Notes under the pieces: model-generated
Told to the model about the DNA's origin: nothing
The model's database searches: none
What the model saw: only the letters and a program-made list of their open reading frames with translations
Source of the DNA: Scenedesmus sp. ARA3
Taxonomy: Eukaryota > Chlorophyta > Chlorophyceae > Sphaeropleales > Scenedesmaceae
Assembly: GCA_004335835.1 (NCBI GenBank)
Contig: RWJK01000154.1
Location: forward strand, 1 to 64,000
Direction of reading: 5' to 3'
Length of the DNA stretch: 64,000 bases
Shown here: piece by piece, positions 35,900-45,306 of the stretch
Layout: each line of letters starts with the position of its first letter
Position numbering within the stretch: the first letter of the stretch is position 1
Position numbers and translations under genes: made by a program

Positions 35900-38156
35900 C
35901 TACAATACCTCAATCGATCTGACCATCCAGCAGCCATCTGCCTGCATACCTAGCCGCCACAAGAACCGCGCCTCACTACTGCTGCCACCAGCCCCGCCTC
36001 TACTGCCTAAGCCGCCGCCACTACTACTGCTGCTGCTGCTGCTGCTTCCATCATCCTGCAGGACAACCTCTTGCAGGAAATGCCGCTGACTTGGCAGTGC
36101 ACTGCTGCCCAGCTCTGCGCTGCTGTGATTACACAACATGCTGTACTGCGGCTGACTCAGCAAATGCCTGAATGCAGCTAGATGTGCATCCCAGCCACTG
36201 CCAGATGCATGCCGCCCCAGCATGTTAAAAGCAGCTGCTGCAACCACATCCTGCTGCTGCAGCGCCTGCAGCTGCCCCAGCACAGCAAGCTCTGGCGAGT
36301 TGCGCGGGTGTGCGCCCTTGGGCAGTGCTTCACTGTCAGCTGACCTGTCACGCTCACAGGAAACTAACTGCCAGCAGGACGCTGGCGTGCTGCTGCTGCT
36401 GCTGCTGCTGCTATCAGTGCTGCTACTGTTGATACTACTGTTTGCACCATCGAGCGTGCACTGCTGCTTCTGCTGCTGTTGTGGCGGGTCAACATGCTGT
36501 ACTGCTGCTGGCATTGCTGCTGGTGCTGCTGCTGCTGCCTCTTGCGTCATGCCAGGCAGTTGAGTCAGGCCCAGCCGCCAAGCCAGCACCAGCTCCTCGC
36601 CTGTGCACGCTGTCAGCGACACCCGCAGCAAGCAGCTGCCTGCAAACAAAGCAGGCAGGCACGGCAGACCCAGTGCATCAGCAAGTGGCAGTGGAGGGGG
36701 CGCTGCGGCTGCCGTCGTGCATGTTATCGCTTTTGCAGCACTGCACATGATATACAGCTGCTTTAGCTAGCGCAGTGCATTCCACTGTGTGCGCAGCGTG
36801 TTATGTTCTGCAGCTCACCTCCCAACTGCAGGCTGCTGAGGATGCTTGAAGTCATGCACAGCTACTGTAGCTGCCCCAGTGCACGCTGCCCTCCATTACA
36901 CGCGCAGCGTGTTATTATCAAAATATAACAGCTCACCTCCCAGCTGCAGGCTGCTGAGGATGCGTGCTCGTCTCAGGAGGTGGCCAGGCAGCACGCGCCG
37001 CGCAGCCGTGTCCATGAAAGGCGCGCAGCGCGCTAGCGGGCCTTGCTCATGCACCGGCACGCCAGCCAGCTGCACTGGGGCCTCGGGTGCTGCCAGCAGG
37101 TGCTGCGGGATGTATGGGGACAGCTGGGAGAGCTCGCCCTTGCGCATCAAAGTGAGGCACCTGCGCACCAAGCACATGTATCAGACCATCTGCAAGTATT
37201 GGACTGTATGAGTCCTTCCTTTTGCTGACAGTTTGTTTGCTGGGATGCAGCCATCAGTTTGGCAGGGCTGAAAGAATACAAAGTGCAAAGCTGGCAATGT
37301 CAGGCACAGCATGCGCATTATGCTGATAGCCTGCTGCTGCTGCTGCTGTTGCTGCTCCTGCTGCTTGCTACTGGAGAGGGTTGTCAGGCAACTCTTGCAG
37401 GACTAGCTGCAACACTCACTCGATGACGATGTCTGTTGGGGGTGGCGGCCAGATGCGTCGGCAATAGGCCACAAGACACGACAGCGATACAAGTGCACCA
37501 GTGTCAGGGGTGGAAAGCAGAACACAGAAGGAACAGCAGCTGGCAGGGCAGGTGCTGCACCTGGCTCTCTGCACAGATTTGAAGCAGCTGTTGCTGCATT
37601 CATGCTCCAGCCAAGGTATGCCAGTGCTGCCACCGCATATTCCGGAAGCCACAGCATGGTGCTTGCAGCACCGAGAGGATTGGCAGTGGCACACCAGCAG
37701 TCCGCATCTGTAGCTGCTGATGTCAAGTGGTCCTATAATGTGCATTTACAACCAGCACACACCTTCTGGTGTGGCAAGCAGCACATTACTAGGAGGCTTG
37801 TCTTTCAGGCCTCCTTTGCTGTACTCCTTGTGGATTGCTGTCGCCCGCAGCTGCACTCTGCTGATGTGTGCGTTGAGCCTGCTGCCATGCAACATGCGCA
37901 TGTGCCCCGGCTGCTGTGCACGGGCCAGCAGCGGCATCCTGCTGCAGCCTTGAAGACGTAGCTGTGGCAGGAAAGACTTGGTGTACGAGCAAGTGTGGAA
38001 TTCGGGCACCACGAAGTGGGGTAAGGGAGTGCCAGAAGTAGTATCAGCAGCAGTACGATGCAAGTGGCGTACCAGGCTTGTTGATGCGCTAACAGCATTG
38101 TTAACCAAAATTTTCACTGTTCGGGAATCAGAGGCAGCAATGAGCGTTCCTCCCAA
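35900..38156 (-). CDS. DUF4864-like protein, probably organelle-targeted
   Basis: The last exon (36708 or 36702 to 35900) and the one before it (37160-36937) join in phase. Upstream exons are less sure: one ends near 37424 (PPPTDIVIE, donor GTGAGT) and a first exon may start at 38156 or at an internal Met and end at 37763. Exon 37160-36937 reads LTLMRKGELSQLSPYIPQ and ARILSSLQL. The last exon has PLPLADALGLPCLPALF, a Ser/Gln-rich insert, then NSPELAVLGQLQALQQQD, FRHLLSQPQYSML and a C-terminal DGCWMVRSIEV. The pattern of an ALQ..D helix, an F..LL..P.Y segment and a terminal W strand resembles DUF4864 (a SnoaL-like fold found in algae and bacteria); I state this from memory. The basic, acid-free start suggests plastid or mitochondrial import. 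It is divergent from the RidA gene. Confidence 0.6.
36780..36968 (-). repeat. Duplicated exon end and donor site in the DUF4864-like gene
   Basis: CAGCTCACCTCCCA(A/G)CTGCAGG and following bases occur at about 36811-36845 and 36929-36963, each preceded by GCAGCGTGTTAT. On the minus strand both are the exon end CTGCAGCTGGGAG followed by the GTGAGC donor. The copy at 36929-36963 is used in my model; the other lies in the next intron. Confidence 0.75.
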
Positions 38157-38316
38157 GAACCCCAGTGTGGTGACACGCCCACCAATACGTTAATCGTCTC
38201 GATCCGTTGATCCGCGCCTATCAGTTTGCCCAAATTGCATCAAAGCCGCGCTTCTGCATCAGCTCGGGTAGTAAATTAGACGTAGTCCCCTGCAGCACTG
38301 CAGCCACTGCTCTGCC
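38157..38316. promoter_or_regulatory. Short shared promoter between divergent genes
   Basis: Only 160 bp separate the presumed start of the DUF4864-like gene (-) from the RidA start (+), so the promoters must be close or overlapping. No clear TATA box is visible. Confidence 0.4.
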
Positions 38317-39425
38317 ATGGCTCTGTGCACCAAGGCATTCTGCACACGCAGCTCAGTTGCATTCACCAAGTCCGTCGTGAGGCCAGCGGTTGTGAACCGT
38401 GTGCAGCGTGCCAGGATGAGCGTGTCAGCGAAGCAGGTGGTATCAACAGAGGATGCTCCTGCTGCTCTAGGGCCTTACTCACAGGTGAGTCCTGTGTCTG
38501 AGGCTGGCCAAATGCTACTTTGCCTTGTTCTGTTGCAATGTTTTTTTTATGGGTTTGTTTCGCGACAATGGTGGGATGTGCAAGCGATTGGTGTTCAGCA
38601 GGTGTCCACACCAGGGCAGTTGCGCCAACCAGTGGTCACACAATTACCAGCAGACGCTAAACCAGCTGCCAAAGCAATGGTGCTGAAATCTTGCGGCAAT
38701 GCAGCTCCTGCTGCACCCACCCAACCATGCTGCTGCTGCTGCTGCTGCTGCCAGGCCATCAAGGCTGGCAACACGCTGTACGTGTCTGGCCAGATCGGCA
38801 TCGTGCCTGGCACCAAGGACTTCGCCTCAGAGGGCGTGGAGGGGCAGACGGAGCAGGTGATGGGCAACCAGGTTCAATAAAGCAGTGATGTGCCGCAGTA
38901 CCGTGATCACCGCAGCGTGCCTGATGTTGGCTCACAGTAGCAGGGAAGGCAGCAGATGGTGGCATGCTGTGTGCAGAGAGGTGTGCGTGCCTACGCGTTA
39001 TCACTGAGCTAGCAGCTGCATGTTGTGTGAACGCTTGCACACCATGCAGCATATCTCAACAACTAAGCAGCAATGTATCAGCAGGCAGCAGCGCTGTGTC
39101 CTGCTGGTTGCTGACCCTCAGTGCAGCGGCCAGCGTACACTATGGGAAACTGACAATTGCCAGGTGGGTACTGTTCCTGTGTTGATCTAAACGTCCCCTG
39201 CCGCAGGTCATGAAGAACATGGGTGCCATCCTCAAGGCAGCAGGCGCAGACTACTCCGATGTTGTCAAGACCACCATCCTGCTGGCAGACATGGGCGACT
39301 TTGCAACTGTCAACGGCATCTACGGCAGGTTCTTCCCTGAGAACCCGCCAGCACGCGCCACCTTTGCAGTGAAGACGCTGCCGCTGAATGCCAGGGTGGA
39401 AATCGAGTGCATTGCAGCGCTGTAA
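38317..39425 (+). CDS. RIDA: RidA (YjgF/YER057c/UK114) enamine/imine deaminase, plastid-type
   Basis: Three exons, 38317-38484, 38755-38856 and 39207-39425, join in phase to give 162 residues. The first 40 residues are rich in Ala, Arg, Ser and Val and lack acid residues, as in plastid transit peptides. The mature part reads [65 protein letters not shown] and [20 protein letters not shown]. These match the trimeric RidA family, including the Arg in PPARAT that binds the substrate carboxylate. RidA hydrolyses reactive 2-aminoacrylate and related enamines released by PLP enzymes such as threonine dehydratase; plant versions act in the plastid. The whole protein is intact. A TGTAA follows at 39578. 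Confidence 0.95.
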
Positions 39426-39577
39426 AGCAGCGGTGCTGGCTGCAGCAGCAGCAGCAGTAGCAGCAGGGAGAGACGCATGGATGGCAACAGCAGCAGCAGC
39501 GGGATGCATCTTGACACTGCTTCTGCTGAGCAGTTGCCAGGCAGTTCTGGCACTAGACTTTGGCTGTAGGTTATGAG

Positions 39578-39582
39578 TGTAA
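39578..39582 (+). terminator. TGTAA polyadenylation signal for the RidA gene
   Basis: TGTAA about 150 bases past the stop codon. A second TGTAA overlaps the stop codon itself and is too early to serve. Confidence 0.5.
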
Positions 39583-39830
39583 CAGGAGACCTGAGTAAGA
39601 CGGCGGCGTACTGTGTGACAGCAAAGTCCTCTCAAATTGTAGAGAGTTGCTGCGCAGTGTCAAGCTTTTGTTCTCTGCAGGTTTCAGTTTTCCCGTGGGT
39701 TGGTGGTGTTGAAAAACACCGTTTTGGTTCGCTCGGTTGTTCGTTGCAGACCTTGATTCAGGTGGTTCGTTCAGGCTTCTGGAGGCTTCTGAGGGCTTCT
39801 GAAGGCTTGTGCTGCTGGCAGCTGGTAGCG

Positions 39831-40250
39831 CTACCAGATGAGGCCGCGGCGTGCCATCTCCCAGTTGAAGTTTGCCACAGTACGCTCAGTCTCCAGCAGC
39901 CAGACGTTCAACTGCTTGGGGGTCATCACGTGCTCCTCCTGGCAGTTGCTGGGGCGGGCCGCGGGCTCAGCAGGCAGGGTCTGTGCAGTCTGCTGGGCAG
40001 GGGCACTGCCCCCTGCCGGGCAGGGGGCTGCAGCTGCTGCAGTGTCCTGCAGGGCCTGCCTGTCATTGCTGTGGGTGGGGGCAGCACGGGTGGCCTTAGG
40101 CCCTGCCTTGCTGCGGACTCGGCTGCTGTTGTCAGTGGTGGTGGTGGCGAATGCATCGAACTCAGCGTCGAGATGCTGCTGCGGGCCTGCTGGGAGGCAG
40201 GCAGGCTTGGAGAAAGCAGCAGGGGAGGCCATTGCCAATGATGATGCCAT
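39831..40250 (-). CDS. Small plastid-type protein, unknown function
   Basis: Single-exon gene; 139 residues from the Met at 40250. The start MASSLAMASPAAFSKPACLP looks like a plastid transit peptide. The frame is open to a Met at 40370, but a minus-strand TATA box at about 40390 puts transcription start near 40360, so the inner Met is preferred. The middle is Ala/Thr/Pro-rich and probably disordered. The last 30 residues look conserved: TPKQLNVWLLETERTVANF then NWEMARRGLIW at the terminus. I do not know the family. The aromatic C-terminal helix may bind a partner or a membrane surface, which is inference. Confidence 0.65.
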   Translation of the reverse strand: MASSLAMASPAAFSKPACLPAGPQQHLDAEFDAFATTTTDNSSRVRSKAGPKATRAAPTHSNDRQALQDTAAAAAPCPAGGSAPAQQTAQTLPAEPAARPSNCQEEHVMTPKQLNVWLLETERTVANFNWEMARRGLIW

Positions 40251-40385
40251 CTTGGTGTGAGTCAGGTTGCTTGAGGGCATTCCTTGAAGGCGACCTCCGT
40301 GATGTTTTCCGTTCAAAGTAGTTCGATGGGTTTGAAAGCTATAAAAGCAGACACAACTTGGTGAGCTCATGGTGCACTGCCAGTG

Positions 40386-40393
40386 CTTATATA
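40386..40393 (-). promoter_or_regulatory. TATA box of the small plastid-type gene
   Basis: Minus-strand TATATAAG lies about 136 bp before the ATG at 40250, with a suitable 5' UTR between them. Confidence 0.55.
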
Positions 40394-41183
40394 CGCTACA
40401 AGGCGCATTTCAAATTGTGCTGCTCGCGCCCGCTCAGCTTCGACGAGCTGAGCCGAACTGAGTGAGTTGCGACCGCTGTATAATACACCAAGCAAACCTG
40501 CGTCAGGCAATCCACGTGAGTAGCCTGTAAGCAGCTCGTGTCACCCGAGACGTGTTTTTGGCGCCAACAGGCTTCGCGCCCAAACTGTTGTCGAGACGTG
40601 CAGGTTGGGGTCGCAACAAATCACTTTTAGTTATTTTTATATGCTTATGTCTGTTTTCACACAACTGTAAGGTCTTAGAAATATATTCTGTGGAGCAACG
40701 TTCAAAAATCCGAGTTGGGCTCCACTAGGGCGCAGCCTCAGTGGCATCGAGGGTCCCACAGCAGCACGATCATTGCGAGGTTTATCTTAATGAGATTATA
40801 TAAACAAGTGGAACACAACGTGCTGCCACACTTCCGGCGTGGTCGAGAACAGCAATCCACTCCATCGAGCTCAGGCTGTCAACAGTAGTTGACCACAGGC
40901 ATAACATTCAGGCGCAGCTAAGTGTGCACTGCACTGCACTTCAAAACGAGGCATTCGCTATGATATGAACCCGTTCTGTTACCAGAACTCAGTATCTGTG
41001 ACACACATCGACACCAACAGGACGCAGAGTCGCAAAGGCACCACAGGTCCGGCACAGGACCTGGTGAACTCAAGGCCGTAGCTCCATCATCCGGTGCATT
41101 GCAGGTCCTACAAGACATGCAGCAGCAGTGCACTTCCCACAAACTATGGGCAGATGTCACCCCGAGCGGAGATGAGTGCCCTG
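40394..41183. other. Intergenic region, no gene recognised
   Basis: Lies between the TATA box of the small gene and the MYND gene stop. It has an AT-richer centre (40620-40800). No coding frame of note. Confidence 0.55.
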
Positions 41184-43917
41184 CTACTGTTGCGGCTGCT
41201 GCTGCAGGCGTGCTGCTGCTATGCGCTTGCACACCGGCCTGTGCTGGTCCTTTGTCCAGCACTGCTGCAGGCAGGCCCTGCTGCAGAACCTGGCAGCCCT
41301 GCAGCCATTACACACACAGCCCTTGCCACCCACCAGCTGCTGCTCGCTCTGCATGCCCAGGTTGGTGCAGGCGGGGTTGCAGCAGCACAGGCTGCTGGGC
41401 AGCTGTGAGGCCAGCGCCACTCCTAGCTGCTGCATCTGCTGGCACGCCTCGCTGCTGAACGCTTGCAGGAAGCGATGGTACAGCAATCCAGCTTCATCAG
41501 CAGCGCGCTGCAAGTGCTGAACCCCTGCTGGACCATGCTCTGCCAGCTCCTGCTCCTCCTGCTGCCTCTGTTGTGACGCAAACTGTGAAAGCGGCGGTGC
41601 CAGCAGCTGCTGCAGCTGCTCAACCTGCTGCTGCAGCTGCTGCACGGCTGCTGGCGCTGCTGCTGCTGCTGCTGCAGATGCGGGTTCACCAGGCAGTGCC
41701 AGCTGAGCAACCCTAGGGCCCAGGCTGTCCAGCAGCAGCACACAGCTCTCCGCTGCCCTGGCAAGGCGCCGCCGCCGTGCAGCATAATTGTTGGCTGGCC
41801 ATTGCACTGCCTCAGCATGACTTACCGGCTGCTGCTGCTGCTGCTGCTGCTCCAAGACGCCGTGCAGTTGCTGCACCTGGCGACCTAGCAGTGCCAGGCT
41901 GCGCGCCTGCAGCAGCAGCTGCTGCTGCTCCTGCAACGCATCTAGCTGCATACTGAAAGGCAAAATGGTAGCAGCTGCTTCCATCAGGTGTACTGCTGGT
42001 GTGGCGGCTGCTTTGGCGGCGGCGGCTGCTGCTGCTGCTGCTGCTGCTGCACTGCTCTGTTCGCTCGATGCAGCAGCCACTGCCTTATGCACACTGACAA
42101 GCAGGCCAACCAGCTCGCGCTGGCAGCCTGCAAAAAGTGCTGCTGTGTCTGCTGCTGATAACTGCTGCTCAGAACCCAGGTCGATCAGCGCTGCTGCTGC
42201 AAGGAAGCTGACGTTCTGCAGCACCTCCCGCTGGCGTTGTGCTGCCGCGCCCCTGATGCATGCCTCCAGCGTGCTGCACACTGTGCGGGGCTGCTGGCGC
42301 ACTGCATCTCTAATGGCATGGAAGGCAGCTGCTTCTGAACAGACACATGACAGCAGCAGCAGCAGCAAGACAATGTTGGATGCATGAGCAGCAAGGGACT
42401 GCGCGATACCGCCGCCTACGCCTCAAACCTGATGAAGCACCAAACCATGACAGCTCAAGCCATGTGGGTTGCAGCATCATGCTCAATGCGTGCCGGGTTG
42501 TGCATGCTGCGACGGCAGTTCATGTACACCATGTTCAACTAGGAGCGGCCAAGCTTGCCGCTACTGGCAGTCTGGCCAAGAAGCATCGGGAAGCAAAGGG
42601 CGTCGAGCCACAACAATAGTGCACAGTCCCAACAGGTTTGTGAGCAGCTACGCATACCAGTTGTGCAGTCACAGAGGGACCATGATGGCATTCAATAAGC
42701 CAAGCATGCTTGCTGCACACCAGGCCAGCCTCATGACAGATGCGCCTGGTCAGAGGCTGAACACAACGGGCAGGCTGCACTGACACAGTGAAAGGGCTCG
42801 TGATGCGTTGGGTGCTGCTGAACACGCTGGTGTGCAGCAGGCAGCGCTGTAGCCCTGGCACCAGCAGTCCTCACTTTCAAGAAGCAGATATGATACCAAG
42901 CGCGACAGCGAATCGACTGCTGTCGTGTGGTTGGCGCTGCTGCTGCTGCTGCTGCTGGCGTCTGCTGCTGCTGCTGCTGCTGCCTCTTGCAGCACGGCTG
43001 GGCCCAGCTGCAGCAGCAAGGCTGGCAGCAGGTTCTGGCACGCCATATCACCATCAATCAGTTGTCTTGTGGGGTGCAGAACACCGCGCAACATGACACA
43101 AGCAAAGCTCATGGTTTGAAGCCAGCGGCCATAGGCAAGCAGCAGGAGCAGCACCTGCACCACCACCCGAAGCAGCTGGCTGCTCACTGCTTGCCACAGC
43201 TGTTCCTCCTCGGCAGGCCGCTGGGATGCTCTGAAACCGCCGCCGCCGCCGCTGCTGCTGCTGCTGGCTTGCTGCAGTGTCAGCAGCTTGTGACGTGCTT
43301 CCACGCACAGCATGATGAGCAGCAGCATCTGAGCTGCTCTGACATCCCACTCTGTTAACTGCACGTCTGTCTGCAGCGCATGTGGCACACGCAGCAGCTG
43401 CAGCAGCGGCTGGTGCTGCGGCTGCGGTGGCTGCGCTAACCGGCGCCTGCCCGTTGCTGATGCCTGCTGGGCTTGAAGGTTGTCGGCTGCAACAGCCAGC
43501 CCTACCATCAGCAGATTAAGCAGCTCAGGCATAGCCAGCAGCTGCAGCTCCTGCAAGCCCAGGGCATCATCTCTCAGAGGCACCTCCACATTATCTAGCT
43601 GGCCCAGCACGTGGCCTGCTACGTCGACCGCAGCAGCAACAAGGCTGCCAGTGCTGAAGACAGCACGCCGGCCGCTGGCGCTGCTGCTGCTGCTGCTGCT
43701 TGTCTCTGGGTTGGTGGCTGTGGGCGTCAGCAGCAGCAGCTGCCAGTTCAGCCGCACCACAGGCTGGAAGCAGGCAGCTAGCGTGGAGCCAGCCAGCAGC
43801 TTGCCTGGCCAGTCCAACACCAAGTTGTGATACAGCGTCACCAGCAAAGAGCCAAACCCGTACAGCGCTGGCGCGTCTGCGACACCAACACTGGCGCTGC
43901 TGTGCGCCTGGTGGCTG

Positions 43918-43952
<35 letters not shown>

Positions 43953-44466
43953 CGCGTTGTGCAGCTGCGCCAGCTCTGCTGCTGTTGCAGCTGCAGCTCC
44001 AGCCAGCGATGTCACCAGCCCTGTGGTGAAAGTGCAGGAACACGTAGGGAGTCCATGTATGCGTTGCCAGACGTTGTGTATGGTGTCTGCTGTTGCACAG
44101 CCGTTCTCCGGCATGCGACGGCACCAGCAAGCACACAGCGCATGCATATGGGTCTTTCGCACCTGACTCGACAAATTTCCTTGCCACCATCAGTTTGCGC
44201 TTGTCGGTTGCGCCCTGGTGTGCAGCACCATCCTGGAGCCACCTCTGAATGACTAGCAGCAGGGACATGGTGAAGGCTTGCGCAGTGTCCAGCAGAGGGC
44301 CATGCACACTCTGCTCGCTGCCTTTGAGCTGACCAAGATGCTGGACGTAAACCTTGAAGGCTTGAGCTAGTGCTTTGCCAAGTTTCGTAAGTAGGTCATG
44401 CTGCTCTACCAGTTCCAGCATCAGCAGGTCGCTGTCCGGCTCGTCTGAAGACGTTGTGGCCTGCAC
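41184..44466 (-). CDS. MYND zinc-finger protein (start unresolved)
   Basis: Three exons join in phase: 44466-44163, 44020-42875 and 42334-41184, 866 residues from the first codon I can place. That codon is GTG, not ATG; the frame continues upstream as DAISAFVQATTSSDEPDSDL, so at least one 5' exon is missing. Most of the protein is helical and rich in Leu, Ala and Gln, with CAG-encoded tracts. The C-terminus is a MYND finger: NPACTNL, GCVCNGCRAARFCSRAC, then WTKDQHRPVC. The NPAC-NL--SE--L spacing is the subtype abundant in Chlamydomonas and Volvox. MYND fingers bind proline-rich partners; function beyond that is unknown. Two neighbouring residues, CC before NPAC, make the first ligand ambiguous. 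Confidence 0.83.
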
Positions 44467-44650
44467 AAAAGCTGATATAGCATCGAGGCATGCTGCGCTC
44501 GCGCTATCTCCATATCTCCAGGTCGCTGGCAGAGCAGAAGCGGCGCAGTAGGCTCACAGTTTGCTGTAGTGACAGTTGAACGCTTGCCTGCGCGTGGCCC
44601 TCCATGATTGCAGAAGGGTGACCCTCCAAACATCAATGCGCTGTTGCTTT

Positions 44651-44797
44651 GTTGAAAGTCAGAGTACGATCGGCAGACAGAGCAGCGCCATTAGCATTGT
44701 CATGAAGACAGTCGCAAGCCCTGCAGCTCCGTTGAAAGTCAGAGTACGATCGGCAGACAGAGCAGCGCCATTAGCATTGTCATGAAGACAGTCGCAA
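44651..44797 (-). repeat. Perfect 67-bp direct duplication, 80-bp period
   Basis: Positions 44651-44717 and 44731-44797 are identical over 67 bases, beginning GTTGAAAGTCAGAGTACGAT. On the minus strand each copy encodes FATVFMTMLMALLCLPIVL and a stop codon. Confidence 0.95.
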
Positions 44798-45077
44798 ACC
44801 CCTTGTTATCCAGTTTACTGCTGCGGGCTTTATATTTATATCGCATTATTAAGCTGCAGACATCTGATCCAATATTAAAGCCGTAGCCGTGCTCGGGGGT
44901 AGTTGCGTCTGCGCCATTGTGAAATATCTCATACTGCTGGGCTAGCAGCATGCAGCGCGGTGATGGCCCAGCCTGGGCAGGCAACTCGGTGAACGGGTTG
45001 TGCTGCTGCCCCAAACGTTTCTGCATACATGTTACAAAATATATCGCCTCACTACAGAGGAACGTGACGGCAACCAC
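44739..45077 (-). CDS. Possible tail-anchored small protein
   Basis: A 112-residue frame from Met 45077 (MVAVTFLCSEAIYFVTCMQK). It is not low-complexity, in contrast to chance frames here. The body contains GQQHNPFTELPAQAG and EHGYGFNIGSDVCSLIMRYK; the last 20 residues are a hydrophobic helix, FATVFMTMLMALLCLPIVL, placed as a tail anchor. I do not recognise the family. An upstream exon is possible. The hydrophobic tail and stop codon are duplicated exactly 80 bp downstream, so the present 3' end lies within a recent duplication. It could also be a fragment or pseudogene. Confidence 0.35.
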   Translation of the reverse strand: MVAVTFLCSEAIYFVTCMQKRLGQQHNPFTELPAQAGPSPRCMLLAQQYEIFHNGADATTPEHGYGFNIGSDVCSLIMRYKYKARSSKLDNKGFATVFMTMLMALLCLPIVL

Positions 45078-45230
45078 CTCTGCATCTGCAACAGCTTGTC
45101 CAATGATTCGCGGTGTTCAACAGCCTGCTTCTGGCAGTGCTGCAGCTGCTGTGCAGCGCTGTTTGCGCATAATTAAGGGGTTGCGCATATAGCGCTAAAA
45201 CTTGCGGCTTTCAACCTGCTTGAAAACTTG

Positions 45231-45235
45231 TTACA
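45231..45235 (-). terminator. TGTAA polyadenylation signal for the DUF4399 gene
   Basis: Minus-strand TGTAA 72 bases past the stop codon at 45307. Confidence 0.6.
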
Positions 45236-45306
45236 CCACAGCCAATTCTTCTGCAACAGACTGCAGCCCTGTTATCAGCCCAAGAGAGCTGTTCCTCCAT
45301 CCCAGA

